Source of the DNA: an uncultured Prevotellaceae bacterium
Lineage (GTDB): Bacteria > Bacteroidota > Bacteroidia > Bacteroidales > Bacteroidaceae
Assembly (NCBI GenBank): GCA_937910905.1
Contig: CALEPV010000024.1
Coordinates: 1-35,393, forward strand
DNA length: 35,393 bases
Direction of reading: 5' to 3'
The notes beneath the pieces were generated by a model. That model saw nothing but the letters and a program-made list of their open reading frames with translations, had not been told where the DNA came from and searched no databases. The position numbers were made by a program, and so were the translations under genes. Positions 23,441-30,957 of this stretch are shown here, piece by piece (the first letter of the stretch is position 1; every line of letters begins with the position of its first letter).

Positions 23441-23650
23441 GATTTAACCCAAATCGGTCGTTAGGATTTATGCCAGATTGGTATTTGGTTCGAGCAGATT
23501 GGCTGCATCACTGGTGAAGGCGTAGCGGGCTACGTCAAGACCGGGATGTGGACAAGATGCCGAAAGGAATGCTGATATGGCATGAATAGACCTATAAAAG
23601 GGACATCATAACGAATAGTCGGTCTAATGACCGATTTGGGTTTAATTGCT
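23441..23650 (+). ncRNA. Structured leader or small RNA with complementary ends, upstream of wzc
   Basis: The first 24 nt after the predicted start (23442-23465) pair with 23624-23646 in a long near-perfect stem, enclosing about 160 nt. Inside, ATGCCA at 23470 pairs with TGGCAT at 23578. A branched hairpin includes CATC...GATG, TGGT...ACC and the stem GGCGTAGC-GG-GCTACGTC (23519-23536), and CC-GAAA-GG forms a small GNRA hairpin (23560-23567). The 3' arm can instead fold on itself as CGGTC-TAAT-GACCG (23620-23633), so two exclusive structures are possible. A further hairpin GCC-GAAA-GGC is at 23692-23701. It may be a cis-acting leader of the kinase operon or a separate sRNA. No T-run follows the 3' arm. 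I could not assign it to a known RNA family. Confidence 0.55.
23470..23517 (+). CDS. Possible Trp-rich leader peptide, 15 codons
   Basis: ATG at 23470 opens a 15-codon frame ending TGA at 23515-23517, encoding MPDWYLVRADWLHHW. Three of the 15 residues are Trp (positions 4, 11 and 15). It lies inside the structured leader. It could be a translated leader peptide or an accident of the RNA sequence; its ATG is also part of a predicted stem. Evidence is weak. Confidence 0.2.
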   Translation: MPDWYLVRADWLHHW

Positions 23651-23763
23651 GAGGTGTGCCGTTAGGCATAGCGCACGCTGCACAATCGTTGGCCGAAAGG
23701 CGCGCAGAGCATAAATCCGGAGTGGCTGAGACAACAGAGTTAATACATAAATCACAATAGTAT

Positions 23764-26208
23764 ATGTCCGAATACAATGAGAATGAAGTGCTCCGCGAGG
23801 AGGAATCAGAGGGCTTCGACTTCCGAAAGCTGTGGTCCATCGTGGTGCTCAATTGGTATTGGCTGATTTTTTCTACTTTGGCCTGTACAGCTTTGGCCTA
23901 CCTGTATATACGCTACCAGACGCCGGTATACACGGTCGCTTCGAAAATCCTGATTAAGGCAGACAGCAAGCGCCCTGGCGCAACATCGGCAGAGGGCGTG
24001 GATGTGCTGGGCTTGGTGAATAACAACAATGGCTTTGAGAACGAGCTTGAGATTCTCTCTTCGACTGCCATTGCCACCAGAGCCGTTACTGATCTGAAGC
24101 TGTATGTGCGCTATTTTGTTGAGGGGCGTGTGGTTATGCAAGAGCAGTATAAGAACAATCCCATAGTTATCGACCTGGAGGAGGCACGCCTGAGTCAGCT
24201 GCAATATCCCCTGCAGCTGGAAATGACCAAGGCTGGTGAGGGCATCCACGTGATAATATCCGAGATGGGACCTGGCGGCTTGAGCCTCCTGGCTGAGCGC
24301 GACCTGGATTCGCTTCCTGCAAACATCGGCACGAAGACCGGTAGCGTGATTCTCTCCCAGAACCCAGGCGTAGAGATACCAGAGAACACGATGCGGGCGC
24401 AGATACTGCCGCCAATGATGGCAGGCCGCATGTACGCCCATGCACTCGAGGTGGCACCTACGTCGAAGGTCACGGACGTGGCTGTACTGTCGATTAATGA
24501 CAACATCCCCAATCGTGCAATGGATTATCTGAGCCAGCTGGTCAAGGCCTACAACGACGATGCCAACGAGGATAAGAACGAGGTGGCACGCAACACGGAG
24601 CAGTTCATCAACTCGCGTATCGAGGTGATACGCGCCGAGCTGGACGAAACGGAGGTGCAGCTGGAGGACTACAAGCGCCACAACGAGCTCATCAACCTGC
24701 CCACGGATGCCGGCGCAGCCATGACTAACTCGGCCAACTACCAGCAGCGTCAGGTAGAGATGCAGACGCAGATGAACCTCGTGCAGTCGCTGATGCTGTA
24801 TGTCAACAACCCCGACAACTGCCTGCAACTCATACCGGCCAACATCGGCATTACCGATCCGGCCACCAACAACATGATTGCCGACTACAACCAGCAGGTG
24901 CTGTCACGCAACAAGCTGATGCGTGCCAGCTCCGAGTCCTCGCCGCGCGTCCTGCAGCTCACCGATGAGATCACGGTTCTGTGGACGGGCATTCAGCAGC
25001 AGCTACGCAGCATCTATGCCAACCTGCAGACACAGAAGCATGGCATCGACGAGCAGTACGAGCGCTACTCCGGCAAGGTGAGCAACTCGCCAACACAGGA
25101 GCGCGTGCTGAACAACATCGGACGTCAGCAGGAGATTAAGGCTGGCCTGTACTTGATGCTGTTGCAGAAGCGCGAGGAGAACTACATCACCCTCAGCTCT
25201 GTGGCTACCAAGGCACGTGTGATTGATGAGCCTCTGCTTGGCCCGAAGGTGAGCCCGAAGACCACACTCATCATGCTGGCTGCAGTAATCCTGGGCATAC
25301 TGCTGCCGCTGGCTCTGTTATACCTGCTGGAGATGTTGCGCTTCCGCATTGCCGGACGCGATGACCTGCAGCGTCTGTCGTCGCTGTCCATCATGGCCGA
25401 CATCCCCCTTACCACCGATTTGGCCAAGGGCGAACGTGCAGTCGTGGTGCAGGAGAACACCAACGACATGATGGAGGAGGCATTCCGAAGCCTGCGCACC
25501 AACCTGCGCTTCATCCTGGAGAAGGACGAGAAGGTGGTCTGCACCACATCGTGCGTGCCTGGCGAGGGTAAGACATTCATAGCCACCAACCTGGCCATGT
25601 CGCTGGCATTGCTGGGCAAGAAGGTTATCATAATAGGTCTGGACATCCGCAAGCCGCGTTTGGTGAAGCTCTTCGGCCTGCCATCGTCCACCAAGGGTAT
25701 CAGCACCTATCTGGTGTCCGACGACGACAGCTTCGAAGCTCTCGAGGAGCAGATCTTCCGTGGTGTGGCCAACGCCAACCTCGATGTGCTGCCTGCCGGT
25801 ACGATTCCGCCAAACCCGGGCGAACTCATCACACGTCAGAAGCTGGACGATGCGATGAACTACTTCCGCTCCAAGTACGACTACATCATCATTGACACCC
25901 CGCCTGTGGGCCTCGTCAGCGATACCTACGAGCTGGCACGCCTGGTGGATGTCACCTTCTTCGTGGTGCGCTCGGAGTACTCCACCAAGGCCGACCTGGA
26001 GATTATCAACCGTGCTGCCAAGGAGAATAAGCTGCCTAAGGTTAACCTCGTGCTCAACGGTGTTGACCTCAACAAGAAGAAGTACGGCTTCTACTACGGC
26101 TATGGCAAGTACAAGTACTACTCCAAGTACGGCACCTACTATGGTCGCTATGGTCACTACGGTTCGTATGGTCACTATGGCGATAAGACCCAGCATCTTG
26201 AGAAGTAA
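23764..26208 (+). CDS. Polysaccharide biosynthesis tyrosine autokinase (Wzc-like)
   Basis: This 814-residue inner-membrane protein combines a Wzz domain with a cytoplasmic BY-kinase. The first membrane helix is at about 30-50 (LNWYWLIFSTLACTALAYLYI), and a large periplasmic helical region (about 60-490) includes the GNVR-type stretch. The second helix is near 500-522. The kinase has Walker A VPGEGKT (Lys603), Walker A' IIIGLDIRKPRL and Walker B YIIIDTPP (Asp711). The C-terminal tail holds 14 tyrosines in about 35 residues (from KKYGFYYGYGKY to HYGDK), the autophosphorylation cluster. It should control polymer length and export with Wzy and the SLBB protein on the opposite strand. No cognate phosphatase is in the window. 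The dehydrogenase gene follows after 5 bases. Confidence 0.95.
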   Translation: MSEYNENEVLREEESEGFDFRKLWSIVVLNWYWLIFSTLACTALAYLYIRYQTPVYTVASKILIKADSKRPGATSAEGVDVLGLVNNNNGFENELEILSSTAIATRAVTDLKLYVRYFVEGRVVMQEQYKNNPIVIDLEEARLSQLQYPLQLEMTKAGEGIHVIISEMGPGGLSLLAERDLDSLPANIGTKTGSVILSQNPGVEIPENTMRAQILPPMMAGRMYAHALEVAPTSKVTDVAVLSINDNIPNRAMDYLSQLVKAYNDDANEDKNEVARNTEQFINSRIEVIRAELDETEVQLEDYKRHNELINLPTDAGAAMTNSANYQQRQVEMQTQMNLVQSLMLYVNNPDNCLQLIPANIGITDPATNNMIADYNQQVLSRNKLMRASSESSPRVLQLTDEITVLWTGIQQQLRSIYANLQTQKHGIDEQYERYSGKVSNSPTQERVLNNIGRQQEIKAGLYLMLLQKREENYITLSSVATKARVIDEPLLGPKVSPKTTLIMLAAVILGILLPLALLYLLEMLRFRIAGRDDLQRLSSLSIMADIPLTTDLAKGERAVVVQENTNDMMEEAFRSLRTNLRFILEKDEKVVCTTSCVPGEGKTFIATNLAMSLALLGKKVIIIGLDIRKPRLVKLFGLPSSTKGISTYLVSDDDSFEALEEQIFRGVANANLDVLPAGTIPPNPGELITRQKLDDAMNYFRSKYDYIIIDTPPVGLVSDTYELARLVDVTFFVVRSEYSTKADLEIINRAAKENKLPKVNLVLNGVDLNKKKYGFYYGYGKYKYYSKYGTYYGRYGHYGSYGHYGDKTQHLEK

Positions 26209-26213
26209 TAGAC

Positions 26214-27563
26214 ATGAGAGATTTCATCTTCTACGCTCCGACCGAAGTGGCGTTTGGAGCCGACAGCGAGGCACAGTTTGTGCCTCTGCTGCGTAAATAC
26301 GGTGGCACGCGTGTGCTGCTACACTATGGCGGACAGAGTGCAGAGCGTTCAGGCCTGTTGAATGACTTGCGGCGTGCTATGCGCGATGCGGGTATCCCGT
26401 TTGTTGAGCTGGGCGGTGTGGTGCCGAACCCGCGACTGAGCAAGGTGCACGAGGGCATCAAGCTGGCTCGCCGGCAGCACGTAGATTTCATTCTGGCTGT
26501 CGGTGGTGGCTCCGTTATTGACTCGGCCAAGGCTATTGGCTACGGCGTGCCATACGATGGCGAGGTGTGGGATGTCTACTCCGGTAAGTACACCCCGCAG
26601 ACCTGTCTGCCGGTGGGCGTGGTGCTGACCATTCCTGCTGCCGGCTCTGAGATGAGCAACTCCAGCGTCATCACTCGCGATGAGGGCGAGCTGAAGCGCG
26701 GCTATACCAACGATATCTGTCGTCCGCGCTTCGCCATAATGAACCCCAGGCGCACGTTCACACTACCTGCCTATCAGACAGCTGCCGGCGTGACCGATAT
26801 TATGATGCACACTCTGGAGCGTTACTTCTGCGATGACGGCCCGCGCGAACTCACCGATGCCGTGGCAGAAGCTCTGCTGCGCACCATGATGAGTGTGGGC
26901 CCGCGCCTGATGCAGAACCCTGAGGACTACAACCTGCGTGCCGAAGTGATGTGGGCCGGCTCGCTGGCTCACAACGATGTGACAGGCCTGCGTTCATTCG
27001 GCGACTGGGCCACGCACCAGATAGAGCATGAGCTCTCAGCCCTGTACGGCGTCACCCACGGTGCTGGCCTGGCAGCCGTCTGGGACAGTTGGGCCTCCTA
27101 TGTCATGTCTGCCAACCCCGCACGCTTTGCACAACTATCCACCAATGTCATAGGCTTGGATACCTCCTTCCCCGAAGTCACCTCCCCTGCAGCCTCCTCC
27201 CCTGCAGCCTCCTCCCCTGCAGCCTCCTCTTCTCCTGAAGCAATATCCTCCCCCGATACTACCTTCCCTGGGGCATCTGTCACCTCCCCTGCAGCCTCCT
27301 CTTCCTCCTGTTCTGTTGCCGGCGGTTTGTCCGCCGGCTCTGTCGAATCCCTCGCTCTCGCTGGCATTGCCGCCATGAAGGAATTCTTCCACAGCATCGG
27401 TATGCCCACAAGCATCCCTGAGCTGATAGGCCGTCCTGCCACCGATGAAGAAATAGCTCTGATGGCCGACAAGTGCACGCGTCATCGCACCATCACCCAA
27501 GGCAAGGTCAAGCACCTCACCTACGATGACATCGTAGTCATCTATAAGCTAGCCAATAAATAG
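26214..27563 (+). CDS. YqhD/BDH-like iron-containing alcohol dehydrogenase with low-complexity insertion
   Basis: This 449-residue NAD(P)H-dependent aldehyde/alcohol dehydrogenase has the nucleotide-binding GGGS at 97-100 and metal ligands Asp195, His199, His268 and His282, close to the E. coli YqhD numbering. YqhD is about 387 residues; the excess is a Ser/Pro/Ala-rich insertion at about residues 316-377 (SPAAS units), after which normal family sequence resumes with LALAGIAAMKEFFHSIGMPT. The insertion is encoded by 15-bp tandem repeats, is in frame, and lies in the C-terminal helical domain, probably on a surface loop. The gene follows wzc by 5 bases and is likely cotranscribed. A role in EPS synthesis is not indicated by the family, which detoxifies aldehydes or makes alcohols. 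Confidence 0.9.
   Translation: MRDFIFYAPTEVAFGADSEAQFVPLLRKYGGTRVLLHYGGQSAERSGLLNDLRRAMRDAGIPFVELGGVVPNPRLSKVHEGIKLARRQHVDFILAVGGGSVIDSAKAIGYGVPYDGEVWDVYSGKYTPQTCLPVGVVLTIPAAGSEMSNSSVITRDEGELKRGYTNDICRPRFAIMNPRRTFTLPAYQTAAGVTDIMMHTLERYFCDDGPRELTDAVAEALLRTMMSVGPRLMQNPEDYNLRAEVMWAGSLAHNDVTGLRSFGDWATHQIEHELSALYGVTHGAGLAAVWDSWASYVMSANPARFAQLSTNVIGLDTSFPEVTSPAASSPAASSPAASSSPEAISSPDTTFPGASVTSPAASSSSCSVAGGLSAGSVESLALAGIAAMKEFFHSIGMPTSIPELIGRPATDEEIALMADKCTRHRTITQGKVKHLTYDDIVVIYKLANK
27181..27225 (+). repeat. 15-bp tandem repeat x3 inside the alcohol dehydrogenase gene
   Basis: CCTCCCCTGCAGCCT is repeated three times exactly (27181-27195, 27196-27210, 27211-27225), followed by degenerate CCTCCTCTTCTCCTG, and a further related copy is at about 27284-27299. 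In frame it encodes Ser-Pro-Ala-Ala-Ser. Confidence 0.9.
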
Positions 27564-27576
27564 CACCGCCCCTCCC

Positions 27577-28242
27577 TCAATTGTCTTCCGCTTTCAGCTT
27601 CGGCATACTCCACCCGAAGTGCACGGCCAGCATACGCGTCACAATCACCACCGTGCTGGATACCAGCGCACATCCGGCTGCATTCCACCCGGCCTCCATA
27701 CAGAGTATGTACACTATGCCGCCGGCGATACATGCCATTGCATAGATTTCCTTGCGGAAGATGAGCGGCACTTCGTTCATCAGCACATCGCGCATCACAC
27801 CGCCGCCGGCACCGGTCACGCAGCCCATGGCTATCGCCACCCACCAGGGGAAGCCCAAGCCTAGGCTCTTCTCGATACCGATGGCGTTGAACAGTGCCAT
27901 GCCTATGCAGTCGAACAGGAACCATGTGTTGTTCTGCTTCACCAGAAATCTGCGGAACAGCATCACCCAGAACAGCCCGAAGAACACGCATCCCAGGTAT
28001 ATCGGCTCCACCATCCAGAACGGTGTCTGACCAAGCAGGATGTCACGTATTGTACCGCCTCCGCAGGCCGTTGCCATTCCCACGATGTAGGCACCGAAAA
28101 GGTCGAACTGCTTGGCTGCCGACAGTCGTATGCCCGATACAGCACCAGCCAAGGTGCCGATGCACTCCAGTAGTACAAAGAATGCAGGAAGCTGCATCAT
28201 AGCTCCCATCTCTTGAAAGAAGGTCTGAAATAGTGTCATCAT
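27577..28242 (-). CDS. UPF0126 / TRIC-like membrane protein (glycine transporter domain)
   Basis: This 221-residue inner-membrane protein has about seven hydrophobic segments. The two internal repeats of the UPF0126 family are visible: FGAYIVGMATACGGGTIRDILLG near residues 50-72 and WVAIAMGCVTGAGGGVMRDVLMNEVP near 135-160, each with the GGG.RD motif. Bacterial members resemble trimeric intracellular cation channels and are sometimes annotated as glycine transporters; the transported species is unknown here. It lies 42 bases downstream of the DUF5103 gene on the same strand and converges with the dehydrogenase gene, 13 bases apart. Confidence 0.9.
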   Translation of the reverse strand: MMTLFQTFFQEMGAMMQLPAFFVLLECIGTLAGAVSGIRLSAAKQFDLFGAYIVGMATACGGGTIRDILLGQTPFWMVEPIYLGCVFFGLFWVMLFRRFLVKQNNTWFLFDCIGMALFNAIGIEKSLGLGFPWWVAIAMGCVTGAGGGVMRDVLMNEVPLIFRKEIYAMACIAGGIVYILCMEAGWNAAGCALVSSTVVIVTRMLAVHFGWSMPKLKAEDN

Positions 28243-28284
28243 AGGGCTAATAGGGCTAATGGGGCTTACAGGGCCTATGGGCCT
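28243..28284. repeat. Short imperfect tandem repeat between genes
   Basis: The 42-base spacer contains AGGGCTAAT twice in succession, followed by the related GGGGCTTAC and then GGGCCTATGGGCC. No promoter box is visible, so the UPF0126 gene may be read through from the gene upstream. Confidence 0.5.
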
Positions 28285-29583
28285 TTATTGTTCGCTCTTG
28301 ATTGTCGTGTATCCCACCAGCGCATCATAGCGCCCACCGATGGGGCGGTGATAGACAAGGATGATATACTCGTTTTCGGTCTGGTAGAAGTCGCCCTCGG
28401 TGCGGGCTGTGGTGCCTTGCGGCCTTGACATCTTGCTGTCTCTATTCCTGTCTCTATACCTGTCCTTGTTGCTGTCCGTGCCCTCATTGAGTTGCAGGAA
28501 CTGATAGTTGTAGTAGCCCTGCTTCAGCAGTATGGCACACTCGTATGCACCCTGCTGCTCATTGTAGTGCATCAGGCACTGTGGGTCGGGGAAGGTGTTA
28601 GCCCACTGTCCGGCTACGTACACATCGCCGCCCTGCAGACGTGGCGACTTGAGCAGGAAGTGCACGAACACGTACTCCGACTGTGTGTCGTTGTCCTCAT
28701 CGTAGGAGCGGCGCACGATGTAGCCACCGTCGATATCCTCGTCGTACACGTAGCTTTTGGCCGGTGTAGCTGGGAACAGCGTAGCGTGATAGTAAGGGTC
28801 GAACCACTCCATGCGGTCTATGCCCATCCCGCCTATGTGCGGGTCCAGTAGTTCAAATTTGTGGAACTCGTTGCCTGCAGGGAATATCAGCTCGCGCCGG
28901 TGATTCCATTCTGCGGCTCCGTTACGCTGCATATTGGGCTGCAGGTCTATCACCGCTGTGTCCCAACGTCGGTTCTGCATCACCACGGTGTGCAGCTCGC
29001 GGCTGGGGTCCACCACATGGCGTTGGCTGTAGCCCAAGCTGTACTGCAGTTGCTGATGCGACTGGTTGAAGTCAATATCGGTGTTGGTCAGCACCTCGGC
29101 TGCTATGCTCATCTCCGGTGCCAGCAGCATGAACGCAGCCTCCAGCACGGGACTGCTGTCACGTCCTGTCTCGTCGGCATACACCGTCACGCGATAGTTG
29201 CCGGGTAGCAGCAGCCGTGTGTTTTCGTTGGGGAATGCCACAGCATAGTGCGTGTACAGCTGTGTGGTGTTGAAGCTTGTCTCATAGTCCTCTATGGGCT
29301 GGGCGTTGAAGCCGTCCAGCCAGTCGCTCTCGAATACATCCGATGCCGCTGTCCAGTCGGCATTGCACAGCTCTACCTTATATATATATCGCGCGTACTC
29401 GTGCGTGAGGTCGTCAAACGACAGCACTACCTTGCCGCCCACTCGGGTCACTGGCGGCTGCATCTCATCATTGTTCACCACCACCCGCACCGTGCGTATC
29501 CTTGGGTCGAGGCTACGTGTGTGCTGTGCGCTGGCCGTAAGCGCGCATAGCCAGCAGAGCAATATGAGATAAGCGTGTTTCAT
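28285..29583 (-). CDS. DUF5103 type IX secretion system plug protein
   Basis: The start is taken at ATG 29581-29583 (432 residues), giving a clean signal peptide MKHAYLILLCWLCALTASAQ; a longer frame adds eight residues before it. The mature protein matches DUF5103: RIRTVRVVVNNDEMQPPVTRVGGKVVLSFDDL, YIYKVELCNADWTAASDVFESDWLDGFN, LPGNYRVTVYADE, and near the C-terminus GDVYVAGQWANTFPDPQCLMHYNEQQGAYECAILLKQGYYNYQF. In Flavobacterium the family member plugs the T9SS translocon SprA. Between the YNYQF strand and the final strand (EYIILVYHRPIGGRYDALVGY) lies a low-complexity stretch, DSNKDRYRDRNRDSKMSRP, encoded by near-repeats. Presence of this gene implies a type IX system in the organism. Confidence 0.88.
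   Translation of the reverse strand: MKHAYLILLCWLCALTASAQHTRSLDPRIRTVRVVVNNDEMQPPVTRVGGKVVLSFDDLTHEYARYIYKVELCNADWTAASDVFESDWLDGFNAQPIEDYETSFNTTQLYTHYAVAFPNENTRLLLPGNYRVTVYADETGRDSSPVLEAAFMLLAPEMSIAAEVLTNTDIDFNQSHQQLQYSLGYSQRHVVDPSRELHTVVMQNRRWDTAVIDLQPNMQRNGAAEWNHRRELIFPAGNEFHKFELLDPHIGGMGIDRMEWFDPYYHATLFPATPAKSYVYDEDIDGGYIVRRSYDEDNDTQSEYVFVHFLLKSPRLQGGDVYVAGQWANTFPDPQCLMHYNEQQGAYECAILLKQGYYNYQFLQLNEGTDSNKDRYRDRNRDSKMSRPQGTTARTEGDFYQTENEYIILVYHRPIGGRYDALVGYTTIKSEQ
28431..28479 (-). repeat. Short degenerate tandem repeat inside the T9SS plug gene
   Basis: The plus-strand sequence repeats CTGTCTCTAT/CTGTC-like words about every 12 bases (CTGTCTCTATTC, CTGTCTCTATAC, CTGTCCTTG). On the coding strand it encodes alternating Asp/Arg/Lys residues in a loop region. 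Confidence 0.5.
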
Positions 29584-29596
29584 CGTTTTCCGTGGG

Positions 29597-29634
29597 CAAA
29601 GGTACAACTATTCCAACATTAAGTCCTACCTTTG
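29597..29634. promoter_or_regulatory. Back-to-back -7 boxes between the T9SS plug gene and metY
   Basis: TACCTTTG on the plus strand at 29627-29634 points toward metY. Its mirror on the minus strand (CAAAGGTA at 29597-29604) points toward the DUF5103 gene. The boxes are 22 bases apart, so polymerases at the two promoters would compete. Clear -33 boxes are not visible. Confidence 0.6.
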
Positions 29635-29670
29635 TGGCGGATTTCGTAATACAATAATCAAAACACCCCT

Positions 29671-30957
29671 ATGGATAAGCAACTCAAGACAGCCACCCTG
29701 TGTGTGCAGGCTGGCTATGAACCCAAGAACGGCGAGCCGCGCGTGCTACCGATAGTGCAGAGCACCACCTTCAAGTACGACAACACCGAGGAGATGGCCG
29801 ACCTGTTCGACCTGAAGAAGGAAGGCTACTTCTACACCCGCCTGCAGAACCCCACCAACGATGCTGTGGCGCGCAAGATTGCAGCTTTGGAGGGTGGAGT
29901 AGGGGCTATGCTCACGTCAAGCGGTCAGGCTGCCAACTTTTATGCCGTGTTCAACATCTGCGAGGCTGGCGACCACATTGTCACCTCCAATGAGATCTAC
30001 GGCGGCACCTACAACCTTTTCGGCGTTACGCTCAAGAAGCTCGGCATCGAGTGCACCTTCGTCAATCAAGATGCCTCTGAGGAGGAGATTGGCCGTGCGT
30101 TCCGCCCGAACACCAAGGCGCTGTTCGGTGAGACTATCTCCAATCCCGGCTGCAAGGTGCTGGACATCGAGAAGTTCGCCCGCATAGCACACGCCCACGG
30201 TGTGCCGTTGATAGTGGACAACACCTTCCCCACGCCTGTCAACTGCCGTCCGTTTGAGTGGGGCGCCGACATTGTGACGCATTCCACAACGAAGTATATG
30301 GACGGACACGCCACACAGGTGGGCGGCTGCGTCGTGGACAGCGGCAACTTCGACTGGGATGCCCATGCCGACAAGTTCCCTGGCCTCTGTACGCCCGATG
30401 CTTCCTACCACGGCCTCACCTACACCACGGCTTTCGGCAAGATGGCCTACATGACCAAGCTGGTAGCACAGCTGATGCGCGACCTAGGCAGCATACCGTC
30501 GCCGCAGAACTCGTTCCTGCTCAACCTGGGCTTGGAGACATTGCACCTGCGTATGTCGCGTCACTGCGAGAACGCTCAGCGCGTGGCCGAGTTCCTACAG
30601 GCCGACCCGCGTGTGGCGTGGGTGCGCTACAGCGGACTACCCGGCGATGAGAGCCATGCACTTGCTGCCAAGTACCTGCCCAGTGGCTCCTGCGGCGTGA
30701 TGGCCTTTGGCTTGAAGGGCGACCGCCAGACCGCCATACAGTTCATGGACTCCCTGCGTCTGGTGGCCATCGTTACCCATGTGGCCGATGCGCGTACCTG
30801 CGTTCTGCACCCCGCATCGCACACTCACCGTCAGCTCAGCGACGAGCAGCTGCGCGAGGCAGGTGTGGCTCCCGACCTCATTCGTCTGTCCGTAGGCATC
30901 GAGGATGTCGAGGATATACTTGATGACATCCGTCAGGCATTGGATAAAATAGCATAA
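29671..30957 (+). CDS. metY: O-acetylhomoserine sulfhydrylase / aminocarboxypropyltransferase
   Basis: This 428-residue PLP enzyme of the Cys/Met metabolism family makes homocysteine (or methionine precursors) from O-acetylhomoserine and sulfide. It has the MetY-type start (TATLCVQAGYEPKNGEPRVLPIVQSTTFKY), the segment FYTRLQNPTNDAVARKIAALEGGVGAMLTSSGQAA, and the PLP lysine in HSTTKYMDGHAT (Lys208). The C-terminal HPASHTHRQLSDEQLREAGV...LIRLSVGIED is the family-typical substrate-carboxylate segment. The length fits MetY (about 425) rather than cystathionine enzymes (about 390). The next gene starts directly after the stop codon (TAA ATG, no gap), so they are cotranscribed. Confidence 0.93.
   Translation: MDKQLKTATLCVQAGYEPKNGEPRVLPIVQSTTFKYDNTEEMADLFDLKKEGYFYTRLQNPTNDAVARKIAALEGGVGAMLTSSGQAANFYAVFNICEAGDHIVTSNEIYGGTYNLFGVTLKKLGIECTFVNQDASEEEIGRAFRPNTKALFGETISNPGCKVLDIEKFARIAHAHGVPLIVDNTFPTPVNCRPFEWGADIVTHSTTKYMDGHATQVGGCVVDSGNFDWDAHADKFPGLCTPDASYHGLTYTTAFGKMAYMTKLVAQLMRDLGSIPSPQNSFLLNLGLETLHLRMSRHCENAQRVAEFLQADPRVAWVRYSGLPGDESHALAAKYLPSGSCGVMAFGLKGDRQTAIQFMDSLRLVAIVTHVADARTCVLHPASHTHRQLSDEQLREAGVAPDLIRLSVGIEDVEDILDDIRQALDKIA

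Noticed and set aside
22735..23763. Integrated mobile element at ssrA
   Set aside because: The repeats suggest past integration, but no integrase, relaxase or transposase gene is present in the window, so no element is called.
23806..24828. 340-codon open frame on the minus strand
   Set aside because: It is antisense to the Wzc-like kinase gene; composition reflects the codon bias of the real gene on the other strand.
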